A stretch of DNA of 64,000 nt from Montifringilla adamsi (Eukaryota > Chordata > Aves > Passeriformes > Passeridae), in the NCBI GenBank assembly GCA_017590115.1, contig JAGGNK010003224.1, positions 672,913-736,912 on the forward strand, given 5' to 3'. The position numbers and the translations under genes are program-made. The notes under the pieces were generated by a model. It was not told the DNA's origin. It worked only from the letters and a program-made list of their open reading frames with translations, and did no database searches. This document shows, piece after piece, positions 24,266-36,603 of the stretch (positions are counted from its first letter, which is position 1; the number at the start of each line of letters is the position of its first letter).

Positions 24266-27200
24266 TAATCCAAATCCTAATCGAAACTTGGCAGTCCATG
24301 TATGTTTCCATTTTGTAGACAGGACCAGGCACTCAGGATTTCTGCCAAATCTTAAATTTCCATGTCTCCACAGAAACATGCAGGAGAATGGAAAGCTTGT
24401 AAGTGAGTAGTACAGATCAGTACATTTTCTGAGGGCTGTATGGATCTGCCTATTTCAACCTGGGTGAAATCCCAGGTTATCTTTGACATTCATGTTTACT
24501 TCATTCACCTCCTGCATTTTATCACTTATATAAGATTCACATTGAATAACTTTAACTTGAAGAATTAATTAATTTAAATAGATAGAGGTAAGTCTATTCC
24601 ATTTAATGTCCAGCCCAACAGACTAGTGAGGGATAACAGACAGCTGCACTGGAGAAGAAGCAGCCCAAATGCATAGTGACTGACAGAAGCATCTGTACAT
24701 CACCTGCAACCTGTCCTTTTCCTCCTGGGGAAGGGAGGATCTTCCAGCTGGGTGGAATGTATTGGCAAGAGAACTAATGGGTGGAAATCTGCTATCAGAT
24801 ACAATACCTGTATTTACAAATGGGGTGCAAATGATGATTAAATGGAGCCAAACACTGACAAACACGAGCAGATGGCAGTGAGCCAGGGTGCTAAAGCAAT
24901 CAGAGTATATACAAACAGATGAAAAAACTCTCATGAGGCATTGTATAGGTGTTGTGGGACAGGAAACTCAGTGTGGTGAGGATGTCCTCTGCAATTTGTC
25001 TACCAACAATCTTTATCCAAATGACAAGTTTGCTGTCTGCTGTTAAGACTGACACATACTGTGGCTGTTGCTCTAGCTAAGGCTGCTAGAACAACAGCTA
25101 GATGGATAATAGTTCTCTTTCATCAGTTTTGTTTCATTTTGGACCTCATTTGTCCTTATGGTGGATCTTGACTCCCCTCTGCCCAAGAAAACAGGACTGG
25201 AAAAATAAGGTCTGTTATTTCCCCATCTCAAACACTTATCTTACTGTGGAAGATAGGAGACAGAAGTATAACTACCTGCACAGGTATCACAAAGCTTGGC
25301 AGTGTGCACTGCACTGTCTGTGGCAGGTAGGATCTTCTCCAGAATCTCTATGGGCATAATAACTTAGTAATGGGGGAAAATAGAAAAAAAATCACAAAAT
25401 TCTACAGGCTCCTCTTTAAAATACCATGACTAAGAACAATTTCTAGCAGTATTCTGCTAGTGCTATGTTTCTCTGGGAAAAACCCAATGTTTTAGTGTTT
25501 TCCCTGCAAATCAGAAAGTTGCCAAACACACTAATCCACAACATCAATTAGTTGTTGGTTCTAATGGTTTTTGTCTGTCTTTGCCTCACACGGGAAAAAG
25601 GAATCCATGGTATTTTAAAATATGGGATCCACATGTTCGTAATGAAAGATTACCCCTGGACAGCTATAATGATCATTATTTTTCACATAATTATATTTGG
25701 TGGTAGTTACTCATCAACACTTTCAGCAGTTTTCTTCTGCAATGCCACAAATATTCCTAATGTTACTTGATCATAACAATCACTTTTGAAACAAAACTTT
25801 ATAAGGACTATGGGAACAGAATGAATATCTGACAAGTGTAGACTAGGGCAGTTGTATGGCATGGGTAATCAGTATTTAGAAAATCAATGCAAACAGTATT
25901 TCACTGTATCTAAAAATTCCTTAAAATTCACATCTGTTTTTTGTCCCTCCTGGCTTTTTTTTTTTTTCTCCAGAATTTTTTTTCTTAGCTAGTCTGGATA
26001 TGATCAAATAAAAGGCAGGCCTCTGATCTTAATACTTATATAGTTTGGGACAATATTGTATATGATTTGATGGGTGATTTTGTGTAACTCATAACCTGGT
26101 TGGTACTTTGCAAACAAGGTACTGTCTAAACTTTTTCAGACAAAGTATTTATTGAAAGAAGCAATTGTTATAAAACTTGTTGTTCAACAGTTGTGGAGTA
26201 AAGAAAGAGAAATTTATTGCATGTTGTTACTATATGAGAAGATATTAAGGCCCGCAGTTTAGCAGCTGAAAAAAACCATTTTGACCTCTGATCACCAGTT
26301 TACTGTTTTATCCATTAATTGCTTTTTTTCTCTGACATAAATAATTCTGTGTACATAATGCATCCTAATGACAACCACTCAAAAGACACCATTCAATAAA
26401 TGTATTATTCTTGTTACAATGCTATGTGACCCACTTCTCAATATTTAATGCTAGATTTTTTCTTTGTCTTACCTATTACATACATTTCCTTCTTCATCAA
26501 AGGTATGCAGTAAAAGCATGCAACAAAGTCTGTATTCTAGCACACATATGTAAACTATGGCCTGCTACAGTGCAACCTGATATATGTCTTTCACAGTGTT
26601 TTCATCTTTAATACTTGACTGTCTCTAACCTGGTTAGACCTGGTATCTTCAGACTGCTAGTACAAACAGTTCTTTTTAAACTTTGATGAGCACTGATAAG
26701 TGCTGTCTTCTTAAGCATTCATTCAACACCTCATAAAAAAGCAGATTTACAAAATCGTCAATCTTGCACAGAAACTTAAAAGGCTGATCTGAAGAGCACA
26801 ATCACTTCACACCGTTCTGCTTTTATTATCTTCAAGTCTTCTTCTATATTGTTTCCATCTTCCCTGTTGACATCTTCAGATAACAGCTAACAAGCATGCT
26901 TTGCACACAGGATTACGCGATCTAATTGCACATGCTTGCAACACACATCTTGTCCTTTTATAAAAACTAAGGTTCCCTCGCCTGGATTACTGAATTTTTT
27001 TTGGGGTTCCTTCTCCTTGGACTGTGTAAGTGTGTGCACAAATGCTCACTAAACTATGTTTAGGATGCTTAAAAGACAATCCACAAGGTTTGATACATTA
27101 TTTCCAGTTTTTCTGCTCAACATTCTGTAATTTAGCAGCACAAAGCACACTCAGCCAACCAACCCAAATCAACCACTCAGCTGACATTGAGTGTGATTTG

Positions 27201-27461
27201 TGCTGTCATACCAGCAGAAGCTGTGCCCGGAAATGTGTAGAGAGCAGCCAAAGAATGTCCCATGCTCTCTGCATATCTCTGCGTCAGGTTCAGAGATACT
27301 TTTGCTTACACCACTGCCTAGCACTGCAAAGAGAACTGTCCCTAGGCCATTTGAAGAAAACTGTCCAACAATCATATTCACACCTTATGGGGCTGGTCTG
27401 GTGTGTCCCTGAGAGGGCTTGGTTCAATATTCCTCAGAATATTACCTGTGGAGACTTTACC

Positions 27462-27503
27462 TGTCAGACACACCTGTGGATTTTCTGTTCTGAGTGTCTG
27501 ACA
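27462..27503. repeat. Perfect 10-bp inverted repeat with 22-bp loop
   Basis: TGTCAGACAC at 27462-27471 is mirrored by GTGTCTGACA at 27494-27503. It could fold as a short hairpin. It lies inside an unusually long open frame (27030-27554). Function unknown. Confidence 0.85.
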
Positions 27504-28129
27504 TGTTGTGAAGACTGTGTGGCAGCCCACCACTTTGGTCTTTGTGTAGTCTGATGGCAAGGTCATGTAGGCACTGCTTTGCAAGGTTAACATCAAACTG
27601 TTAAAAACCAAAGGAACTAAGACTGTCTTGGTCTTGCTTAAATGGTCCCTGCAGTGAATTATATTGAAAATTTTATGGAAGTTGATCCCAGTAGAAAACA
27701 GTTCATGCCAAATAAAGCTAGGTGTGAGCTAACATGTGCAGTGTAAAACAGGAGTGCTGGATCCAACAGCACTCCTTGGGAAATAAGTTATTTGACAGTG
27801 TAGACCTGCAGACAGCTTTGGAGATGAGCAGCTGAAGAACAGAGCAGCCATATAATGGGATTTTGCATGTGAATGCAGAAACACCTGAGAATGTCAGATC
27901 AATGGTGAGCATGCTCCTTGTACAGCCTTGAACAGAAATTAAACGTAAAACTATCTACAACTGCTTGTGCATGACCAACTCAATAATTTTACTCCAGGTT
28001 TAATCCATTTTTCTATTTTTCTACATGTTGTGTAGCTGGTGTATAGAAGACAATAAATAAACAAGTTGTGGGTTAAAAATAGGGGAAAAAGTATTTTTTC
28101 TTGGGAAAGTAATCAACAAAGTTCTGGTA

Positions 28130-28800
28130 TTTTCTGCCCTCAGTGTATTCATTAATGATTTACAGTAATGCCATGAAAAACCCTGCTGATCATATGAAAC
28201 TATTCAGAGTACTAAATCTGAAGGAATTGGAATAATTGCAAAAGACTCTCAGAACCCAAGCTGATAAGGCAATAAAATTCCAGAAAAAATTCAGTGTAGG
28301 TGAATGTTGTAAAAAGTGATGCACACAGGAAAAATAACTTTAGGTTTATAAACATGGGATGTGTTACAGAATGGCTTATGGCCCAGCTGCTAGCTTTTGG
28401 TCTTATACTAGGTACTAAAAAAAATTGGAATTTACTGGAGAAGAGTAAGGAATGTTTAGGAAATGAAAAATACAGCCACAAAGTTTAAATCCATCCCCGA
28501 CTGAATTTAAATGCAAATGCTACCGTTGTCTCTTGTTTCATAAAAAAACAGAAGTGGAAAGGCTACAGAAAAGAGCAACGTCCATGATCAGAAATAATGG
28601 CTAACTAATATTTGAGGAATACCTAGACCACTGGCTTTGCAGGGTGGAACAGAAATGGCTTCAATAGCAAAAATGTATAAAACTGTATGCAACTTTGAGA
28701 AAATGAAAAAGGAGTATATATTATGCACTGAATATTAAATGAAATTACTGGCCAGAAAACAACACTTTAATGTTCAAAACGAAGTGATTTTTTCACACTT
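28130..28800 (+). mobile_element. Ancient CR1 (L3-like) LINE remnant
   Basis: The word order matches the amniote-wide older CR1 type seen in reptiles: ATTAATGATTTACA at 28152, CAGTGTAGGTGAATGTTGTA with GTGATGCACACAGGAAAAAT at 28293-28336, GAAAGGCTACAGAAAAGAGC at 28557, and a TTTTTTCACACT motif near 28790 in the ORF2 C-terminal part. It is highly diverged and full of stops. Boundaries are approximate. Confidence 0.6.
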
Positions 28801-29176
28801 GTCAGATTACAGCAGTCATTGTTAGGATGTCAGTTTACTGAACTGAGAATCAATCAGAGCAATTATCTCCAAAAATATGTTCCTAAGACAAGTAAATCAA
28901 TACCATCATTAGTCTCTGAACTGCATATTGGTGCACACTAGGGAAGCATGGCAGGCAGTTAGCACTGTCTGCCTGTTCTTCTCCTCTTGGGGCTTCTCCT
29001 ACTGCTACTGGCAGAGACAGGAAACCAGACTGACCTTTAGTCTGGAGCAGTGGAGTCACCCTTTAATTCTTACATATACATTCCCCCATATAGAGAAATG
29101 AAAAAAACCAGAGAAGCAGCCAGCAAAGACCAGTCAAGAGCAAATTCCATTAAATCTAATCTGATTTTATAACAGC

Positions 29177-29203
29177 GTAACAGGTCACGTCATGACCTGT
29201 TAC
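29177..29203. repeat. Near-perfect 27-bp palindrome, AGGTCA/TGACCT arms
   Basis: Arm GTAACAGGTCA (29177-29187), spacer CGTCA, arm TGACCTGTTAC (29193-29203). The 11-bp arms are perfectly complementary. The core is two nuclear receptor half-sites (AGGTCA) as an inverted repeat with 5-bp spacing, and the middle contains an ACGTCA bZIP half-site. Regulatory function is inference only. Confidence 0.9.
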
Positions 29204-29339
29204 AAGGTTGTTACCCTTTTGACACAACCATATTACATTATCATAAATACCCTAGTTTAATGTAAATATATTTTAAGTAGGATGAAAAATAGGCTAGAAA
29301 ACTGTATTTAGGCAATTGTTTCCAATGATTCACTGCAAA

Positions 29340-29970
29340 AATGGAATGGAGTGTTGAGGAAACACAAATGCAGGAAGAAGAAGATAACTATTTTGCAGAA
29401 AAGTTTCTGAGTGGCTACTGGTGAACAATGTGGCCTTGAGGGAAGAACATGAAAAGTGAATAGCTTTCTGACACAACTAAACATGTTGAAAATGCAAAAG
29501 AAAATCTTTCCATATAATCCAGCATTTGGAAGGATTCATCTGAGTTCTTTGCTCATTTCAAGGTAGCCTATGGAGAGCAACCAGCATAGTGATAGGCATA
29601 GAAAAACAAGATTTGTAATTAATTGAAAGTTAAATAAAGTTTTTCTTAGGAAGAGGAGAGTTGGGAGGAAAAAGTGTAGCATTAACTTTCAAGTACTTCA
29701 AAATTTCTGGGAAGAAGAGGAATATTCCATGAAAGAGACAAAAGAAATAATGGGCTCAACTACACAGAAGAGTAAGAGAGGATGTTAAGAATAGTAAGAT
29801 TTTAATAAGGGTGATAAAACTCTCTTTATTCATTACAGATACTTTGGAGTGTGTGCAGACTTTAAGAGCAGGTGATAAAAGTGTCCAGCTGAGTTAATGA
29901 TAGATAGGTTGTGGGACAAGGGGATGTACCACATGATCTCTCGAGAATGCTTCCAAGCCCATAAAACCCT
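29340..29970 (+). mobile_element. Ancient CR1 remnant, 3' portion
   Basis: Diverged CR1-like sequence: AAGTACTTCAAAATTTCTGGG (29690-29710), AAATAATGGGCTCAACTACA (29744), TTTAAGAGCAGGTGATAAA (29861) and CACATGATCTCTCGAGA (29930), in the same order as the end of the older reptilian-type CR1 ORF2 and 3' UTR. It may be the continuation of the remnant at 28130-28800, interrupted by unrelated sequence. Non-coding. Confidence 0.6.
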
Positions 29971-32900
29971 GTTTTCACGCACAGGAAGCCAATCAATTAT
30001 TTCTGAATATGCTGGACTTACTACACTAAAGAGCAGTATTTTTTATGGTATTTGCACTTCAATGTACTGACCGTGTGCATGGTGTGCTGCTGATTTTTTG
30101 CTACAAAGAAACCAGTCATGACTACTGTATGATATTTCTGGTTAGTTCACTGGAATTCCAGAAGTGTAAAGAAACTCTAAAAGACCTAGGCAGCAGCAGA
30201 AGGTGGTTCAGATATAGTGGTAGTCCTGGGCAATAGCAGAAGTGTGATCATTCACATGCTCACAAAAAATTCAAGACCATAATTTTTTCACATTGCATTG
30301 TCTTTATAGATTATATATACTTTGGATACTTTCCTCTAAATTGTGAGATTCATGTCCCTCAACCCCATGTTCTTCATTTGCTTATTTTGTGCTTATGATC
30401 TGATCAAATCCAACATTAACCATATTTACTTTTTTGTTTTATTAGACAAATAAAGCAAACTATAGACTCAAACACTGAGTCTATACAGTGCTGTTTACAC
30501 AAGAGGCATTGATTTTTGTAAATAAGTAAAAATTGACAACTGTACTAGTCCTGTTAGACTGAAATGTGAAGGGAATTCTACTTAAAAACAAAATAAAAAA
30601 TGTGTTTGAATACTGGTAAATCCTAGAGAACCTGTGATTCAGTACATGAAAACTGGACTTCCAACAGCAGTTCCCACAACAATTACTAATTTGTGGGTCC
30701 CCTTTCACAAATCAGGCTCACAGACAGCAAGTATCCTACAAGGCAAAGCATGAAGATACCACCTATGAAAATTTGATTCTTAATGGCCATTTTTTTCCTG
30801 CCCACCTCTATAGAATTACTTCTTGTTTTCTATTCTTCACTTTCCAGTGCCTCTTTTTATCCTCAAGCCCACACTGTAATCTCCTCCCCTTCCCTCGTAG
30901 ACACTAACAAAAGAACTTGATAGAAAAAGAGTAAGTTGTGCCACTAAGGATCACAGTGGCTTCCTTTAATCTCTCAATCTATTTATTTACTTTACATATT
31001 TTGCTGTGTTAAAAATTTTGTGCCAAGATCATGCTTGGGAGCTCCTTGCTGGTTTTAAACTAGCACAATAAACAACAAATACAATACTGCTGAATCTATT
31101 GTCATGCATCTGCTAAATCATAATTCACTTCCATGCAACTACAGAGAAGTTGAACTGCCTGACCCCATTCAGTCCCACCAGTTACATTCTCAGCTGCCTA
31201 TGAAAAACATAAAAGCCTTCAGAGAGAGCAGAAAATAAAAATCTGGAGGGAAAGATAGAAGAAATTTTTGTATCAGGGTAAAAGAATTATTTTCCAAAGA
31301 TTTTCTTATAACAATAGTGTAACATAATTTGAAACTATTTGTGGTGATTTTTAATTTCCAGGTCTCATATATTTCACTTACATAGTGAGCAACAGAAAAG
31401 GCTCTGTAAAATCTTTAACAGGACAGAGATGATGAAATCTGTGTTGGCAAACCATCTTTCCAGCTCTCTGGTGTCAAAATGGAACAGTTCTGGTGCAAAG
31501 GGATCCAGCATATTGCCTTAGGTATCTCAAAGCTTCCAGTGCCATTGCTAAAATATCAGCTGACAAGATCCAGTGCCCACTGACCTCAGAAATCCCTTCT
31601 AATTGATCTGATGACTTTATATATCAATCTCTGATGTCAAAAACAAGCATTCTAGTGCTAATGGGACACATAAAAGGGAGAAGTGTGGCCACATTCAGAA
31701 AGAAAGGCAAGCTACACCCAATCAAGAAGATGGTGAATTTCCAAAGGGTGGGGTAAGTTTATGCCAGATATACCCTTCTCCTCAAATTCTATGGCATGTC
31801 AGACAAAGAGGTAAGTGACCAGGCAGGCACTATCCTCAGCTATTTCACCACTGTTTGCTTGAAAACATTTTAAGTCCAAGGCTCAGAAATGGAAAGATTA
31901 AGATTTTAATGAGAAGTATGCTATGTTTTAGAGAAACTTCAGAGAAGCCTTCTCTCTTCTTAAAGGTGTAACACATATAACCAGCAATCAGTACTATCAC
32001 AAATTATACAGCAACATGACTTGCAGTTGATACTTCAGCAGTTCCTGTGCTACTTCCTGTGATTTCTGTGCTACTTCTAATGAAACATACATAGCTTGGA
32101 AAACTATACAAAACACATTCTTGCAAATCTGTAGCCCGTGGTGGACTAAAATCTACCATTTTTCTTAGTGCAGAACTAAAAATTTGTAACTTCTCACATT
32201 TCTTGCCTAGTTTGTCATTGGAGCTACATCCTCATTTACATGAAAACTCTGAGTTATTCATTAACAAAAGTGAATGAAAATTTCCAACATAAGTGAAAGT
32301 TATTAGGAGAAGCTAACTAATACTTAAACTTCACTTCTTCAAGAAACCTGGCTTATGTCTCAGTAACAAGGGGCTAAGGCAAATCACTGATGGATTTGTT
32401 ATGGGACCACTCTAAAATGTCTTCCCACTCTGCACTCATGAAAAGATTTTTATCATGTACATTAAAAACAGACCATTACCTCTGTAAGTGTTAACAGACA
32501 TGCCCCTGAATGCCATTCCACTTATTTTTTACATATTAGCATACATATTACCACACCTGGAAAGCGTGTGACCCTCATTATTGCAGGATCATTAGCAATC
32601 TGAGCCAGTAAGATCAGTTTGGGAAGCCAGCAAACAGTTGATTCAGAGGATTGATTGATTTGCTGCAGTGACCTTGCAGAATAATAGCAAAACTTGAAAG
32701 AGGACTCTGCTATCTGAGATCTATGTCAGTGTTTTATCTGGTGACACTACAATAATTAAAAACCAGAATTTTCCTAATTATTGCAAATAATTTGAATATC
32801 AGTGTCTGAGTCCCAGCATAACAATTTCAGTGTTCTTGGACATAGCAGAGGTTTCTAGATCCCTTTTCAATTCAGACAATGCTACAGGTTGAAAAAGCTT

Positions 32901-34271
32901 TTGAAGGTCTGCTGGTCAAAACCTCAGGAGCCAAATCCAAAATTTTCATATGTTGTTCTATTTCTTGTTTTTTATTTCTATGTTATATCTGATGTGGTTG
33001 TCTTGAAAAAGAGTTAAGTGACTCCTGTAACTGAGGATCACTGGAATCCATCTCTACCAACTACACCTTTCTAAACTGGATCTGTCTTGTGCAAACTGAA
33101 ACCTCAGTGGATGGCACTGTGTTGAAACTGGCATCAGATTTAGAATCTGATCCTGATTCCACTGTAAATGAATTAGAAGCATTAAGCTCAGAGAAGATCA
33201 CTGACTTTTGACTAGAAGGTGGCTAATGGGGCACTGTAAAACATATGCAGAAGATAGTGACAGCTGATTCTGATTTCTCTTCCAACATGTGGATTATGTT
33301 ACACTCACCCAAGCGCTAAGCTTTCATCTCAAGCAGTTGTGAAGGTGAAGGTTTCTAGGGGTCTCATTCTCTAATTATGCCTGACTTAGAATTCACTTAA
33401 CTTAGACTAACACAGATAGGAAGTCAAGTTCTGTTAGCTGCTCCACCTTTCACCTTACCACACATCTGGGAAATATTCAGATCAAGATCATAACCTTGCA
33501 TTTTGGCATTAGCTACCTAAAAAAACATTAAGATATCACCAACAATTTGCCTTTGACTGGGAAAATTAGAAGCATATTTGAGATGTAAACACTGTTGTGG
33601 CACTAATATTGCTGGTAATGATTAAAGGCTGCTACTTTAACTATAATGGAATAAACCAAAACTGACATTCTTAGTCAATGCCCATTTTCAATTTAAACAA
33701 GATAAGGAAATCCCAGTGGTATATCATATTCTGAGCGAGGAGGAAAGCTGGGAATATTTACAGATGAGTATTTTCAATAAGGTCTACAAATGGAAAGAAG
33801 TATGTGTGAAGTACTGTAACAAATTTGTGGTTACTAAGCAGAAGTGAGGCTAGTACCCAGCTCTTTCTGCTGCAAGAGGCCTCTCTACCACTTGAACTTA
33901 TAATTGTAAACAGGACCTGTGCACATCCTTAGAATTATTGCAGTAGAGGGCAACATTCATTACCCAATTTGTTTTGTATTAATTAGTGGATTTATTAGAA
34001 TATGCTGACAATAACTATCACTATATTTCAAGAAAAGATATCAGCAATCAGAATATAACAATATAGGAGCACCAGGGGAAGCATACCTGGGGCATCCTTC
34101 CACATGCAGGAATGGGGAGTCTCAAACTCCCTTTCCTCTACAGCTTCCAATTCAAACTACAGAACTGGAACCTAGAGTTGGGTCTGTGTTAGGCAGGATT
34201 TGCTCTAACAATCATAGTGGTTAACTCTGCTTACTTCTAGGATTATTTCTGTGCTGAGGTTTCTGCTAATT

Positions 34272-34288
34272 AAAAAAAAAAAAAAAAA
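34272..34288. repeat. Poly-A tract
   Basis: Run of 17 A followed by G and more A. No transposon body is recognised in front of it. Confidence 0.8.
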
Positions 34289-34490
34289 GAAAAAATAGAT
34301 TACTGCCTAATGTCAAATATTTAGAGGCTCAGCAGAGATCAAATTGTAGAAGCTGAAGTCAAGGTAACTCATTAAGAAAGAAACCAGTTAAGTGAAAAAT
34401 TTGGATTGGGATTTGGTACCACCTAGCAAACAAAAAATTTAGTTTTTTCTAAAAATTGATGTCTAATCCAAGATTAATGCTTGCCTGGTT

Positions 34491-34514
34491 ATATGATTAT
34501 AACCATAATCATAT
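34491..34514. repeat. Perfect 10-bp-arm palindrome
   Basis: ATATGATTAT (34491-34500), loop AACC, ATAATCATAT (34505-34514). A second, overlapping short palindrome uses GGTTATA/TATAACC. AT-rich, so cruciform-prone; no function assigned. Confidence 0.85.
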
Positions 34515-35917
34515 GCACAGATGCTAAATGTGGAACTTACTATTGTCTTTTTAGTGTTAAATGCAATGGGTTGCAATACATGAACTGTCAGACTAGATGC
34601 TATTTATCTTTCCATACAATAAAGAACCCTAAGATTTGGATTATACTAATATTTTTTTACCTACTTATTGCTTTTTAAATTTTTTTTCTAACTTTGCATG
34701 TTAAAACTATAATTCTTGTAAAAAATCAGAATTTTATAGTGAAACAAGGGGTTTTTACTTTTATCAAATTTTCACATTAATAAGCAGGAAAACAGTGATC
34801 ATGTGAAATCATGAAACTGTATGTGCTGCTGAAGATTGTGAAATGAGATACAGCAGACATTAACAAAAGCATCTGTCTTGCATGTTTAGTTCCTTGAGCC
34901 TTTGATGTGTTTCAAATATCAGTAGAGTCTTTTCCTCAGCTTCCCCATTGCAGTGTAAGTTCAAAGAAAACATATTATAAAAAAGCTGAATTGTAACAAA
35001 AGCTTTCTAGCAGCTTTGAACTGCCACATACAGTTTAACAATATAAGAAATGCCATAATATATAAGTTTATTGAACAGTTGTTTTATTAATTGGTGTTAA
35101 TTTATTTTCCACACTGTGGTAGAAAGAAAATATAGATGCTTGGGGACACCAGAAATATACAGGCTGTACACTGGCCATAGGATTAATTGTGAAAAGTCCA
35201 GTTCTAGAAAGCAAATGTAATAAAAATTTCAGGCAGAAGAAAGTAGAAAATCCTAAGTATGTAAAATTTATTTCAACATAAAAATATCTATTTTATCTGT
35301 AACCAAATTTGAATATCATTGCTTCTCATGAAAGTGGTGCACAAGACACGAATATGAGGGAACTACTAAATATATAGCACTCTAGAAAGGGTAGAAATAT
35401 ATACAAAAATCTGAGACATGGGTTCGCCTAAGAGAGAATTTAAAATACCACAGTGTAAACTGAATGCAGATCTTCTGAAACCCTTGGAATTCATCAGTGG
35501 TTGTGACTAGAGAAACTTGGGTAACATCACTTACCAGAACAATTAGAACTACAAAGATTTTGCAACAGTTGAGGCATTAATGAGAAGAATATTTTAAAAG
35601 AAAAGATACTTTTTCTGCTTGTTAAGACACCTCAGTATCTGAGAGAGCAAACCTACTTGTGTGACAAACTTCCATGCAGGCTAGGAGCTTGCACTACTTA
35701 ATTTAAATAGTTCAACTTGAATGTAACACTGTACCTGATAAATACCCCTTCCCCCAGTGAAACAAATAATGTGTTTAATTTTACATGTTTTATAAATATG
35801 TCCATGCTTTTTTAACTATGTTAAATGTATTTATTATAGAACTTTATATATATTTTGTATATATGCAGCACATTTTTATCAGAGCAACAGTTTCCTATTT
35901 CGTATTGGTACTGTTTA

Positions 35918-35995
35918 GCATGGTGGGATTAGCACCCTGGGGCATTGGAACTAGATGATCTTTAAACCCTTCCAACCCTGACCATTCAGTTATTT
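35918..35995 (+). mobile_element. CR1 3' end fragment, short
   Basis: Words GGGGCATTGGAACTAGATGA and TTTAAACCCTTCCAACCCTG followed by a degraded ATTCAGTTATT tail match the last 80 or so bases of avian CR1. Very short, heavily truncated copy in FGF10 intron 1. Confidence 0.75.
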
Positions 35996-36573
35996 CCAAG
36001 TGCTCACCATGCCACTGCGTCAGCTCTGCAGAGGGATTCAGCCCAGTGGCTTGATTGCTGTTAATTCTTAGGCTAGCTTGTTTAAAAATAATTTTAAAAG
36101 CTTTGTAATATTGTAGTGAACAAATTGTCTCTTCTCTAGACCAAGGCTCACCGTTTCTGTCTCAGTAATTCTGATTCTCTGTGCTTCTGGGCCATTGGTC
36201 CAGTTGATGCTTCTACTTCTGTTCCTACCTTATGTGTCTTAAATGGCAGCATTTTAGACTGGTATCTGGCTGCAAAGGCTAAGTTGCCACAAAAAGTTTT
36301 ACATTACTCTTTACTTAAAAGACACCAGAAAAAAAATTAAGCTCAGCAATAAAACTGAACTGACAGACGTGATATCTTCAGCTACGCACCAGCAAGTGTC
36401 TAAATTCACTTGTCACAGCATTAGACTGCATGCAGGAAAAGGAATTCTTTTCATATATGTGTTTTTGCACATGTACTAAACATACTAAACATTGTACATA
36501 GATGTACTTCATTATGTTGCTGATGTTAAAATATAGATCAACAATATGAATGCTAGCTACTGATGCACTGTTT

Positions 36574-36603
36574 ATGAAGACATATATATACATATGTCTT
36601 CAT
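36574..36603. repeat. Perfect 12-bp-arm palindrome around ATATAC
   Basis: ATGAAGACATAT (36574-36585), spacer ATATAC, ATATGTCTTCAT (36592-36603). The arms are perfectly complementary. It lies in FGF10 intron 1; no function assigned. Confidence 0.9.

Noticed and set aside
24623..24934. 103-codon minus-strand open frame with hydrophobic N-terminus
   Set aside because: No recognisable domain, no supporting splice or promoter signals; a frame of this length is expected by chance in 64 kb.
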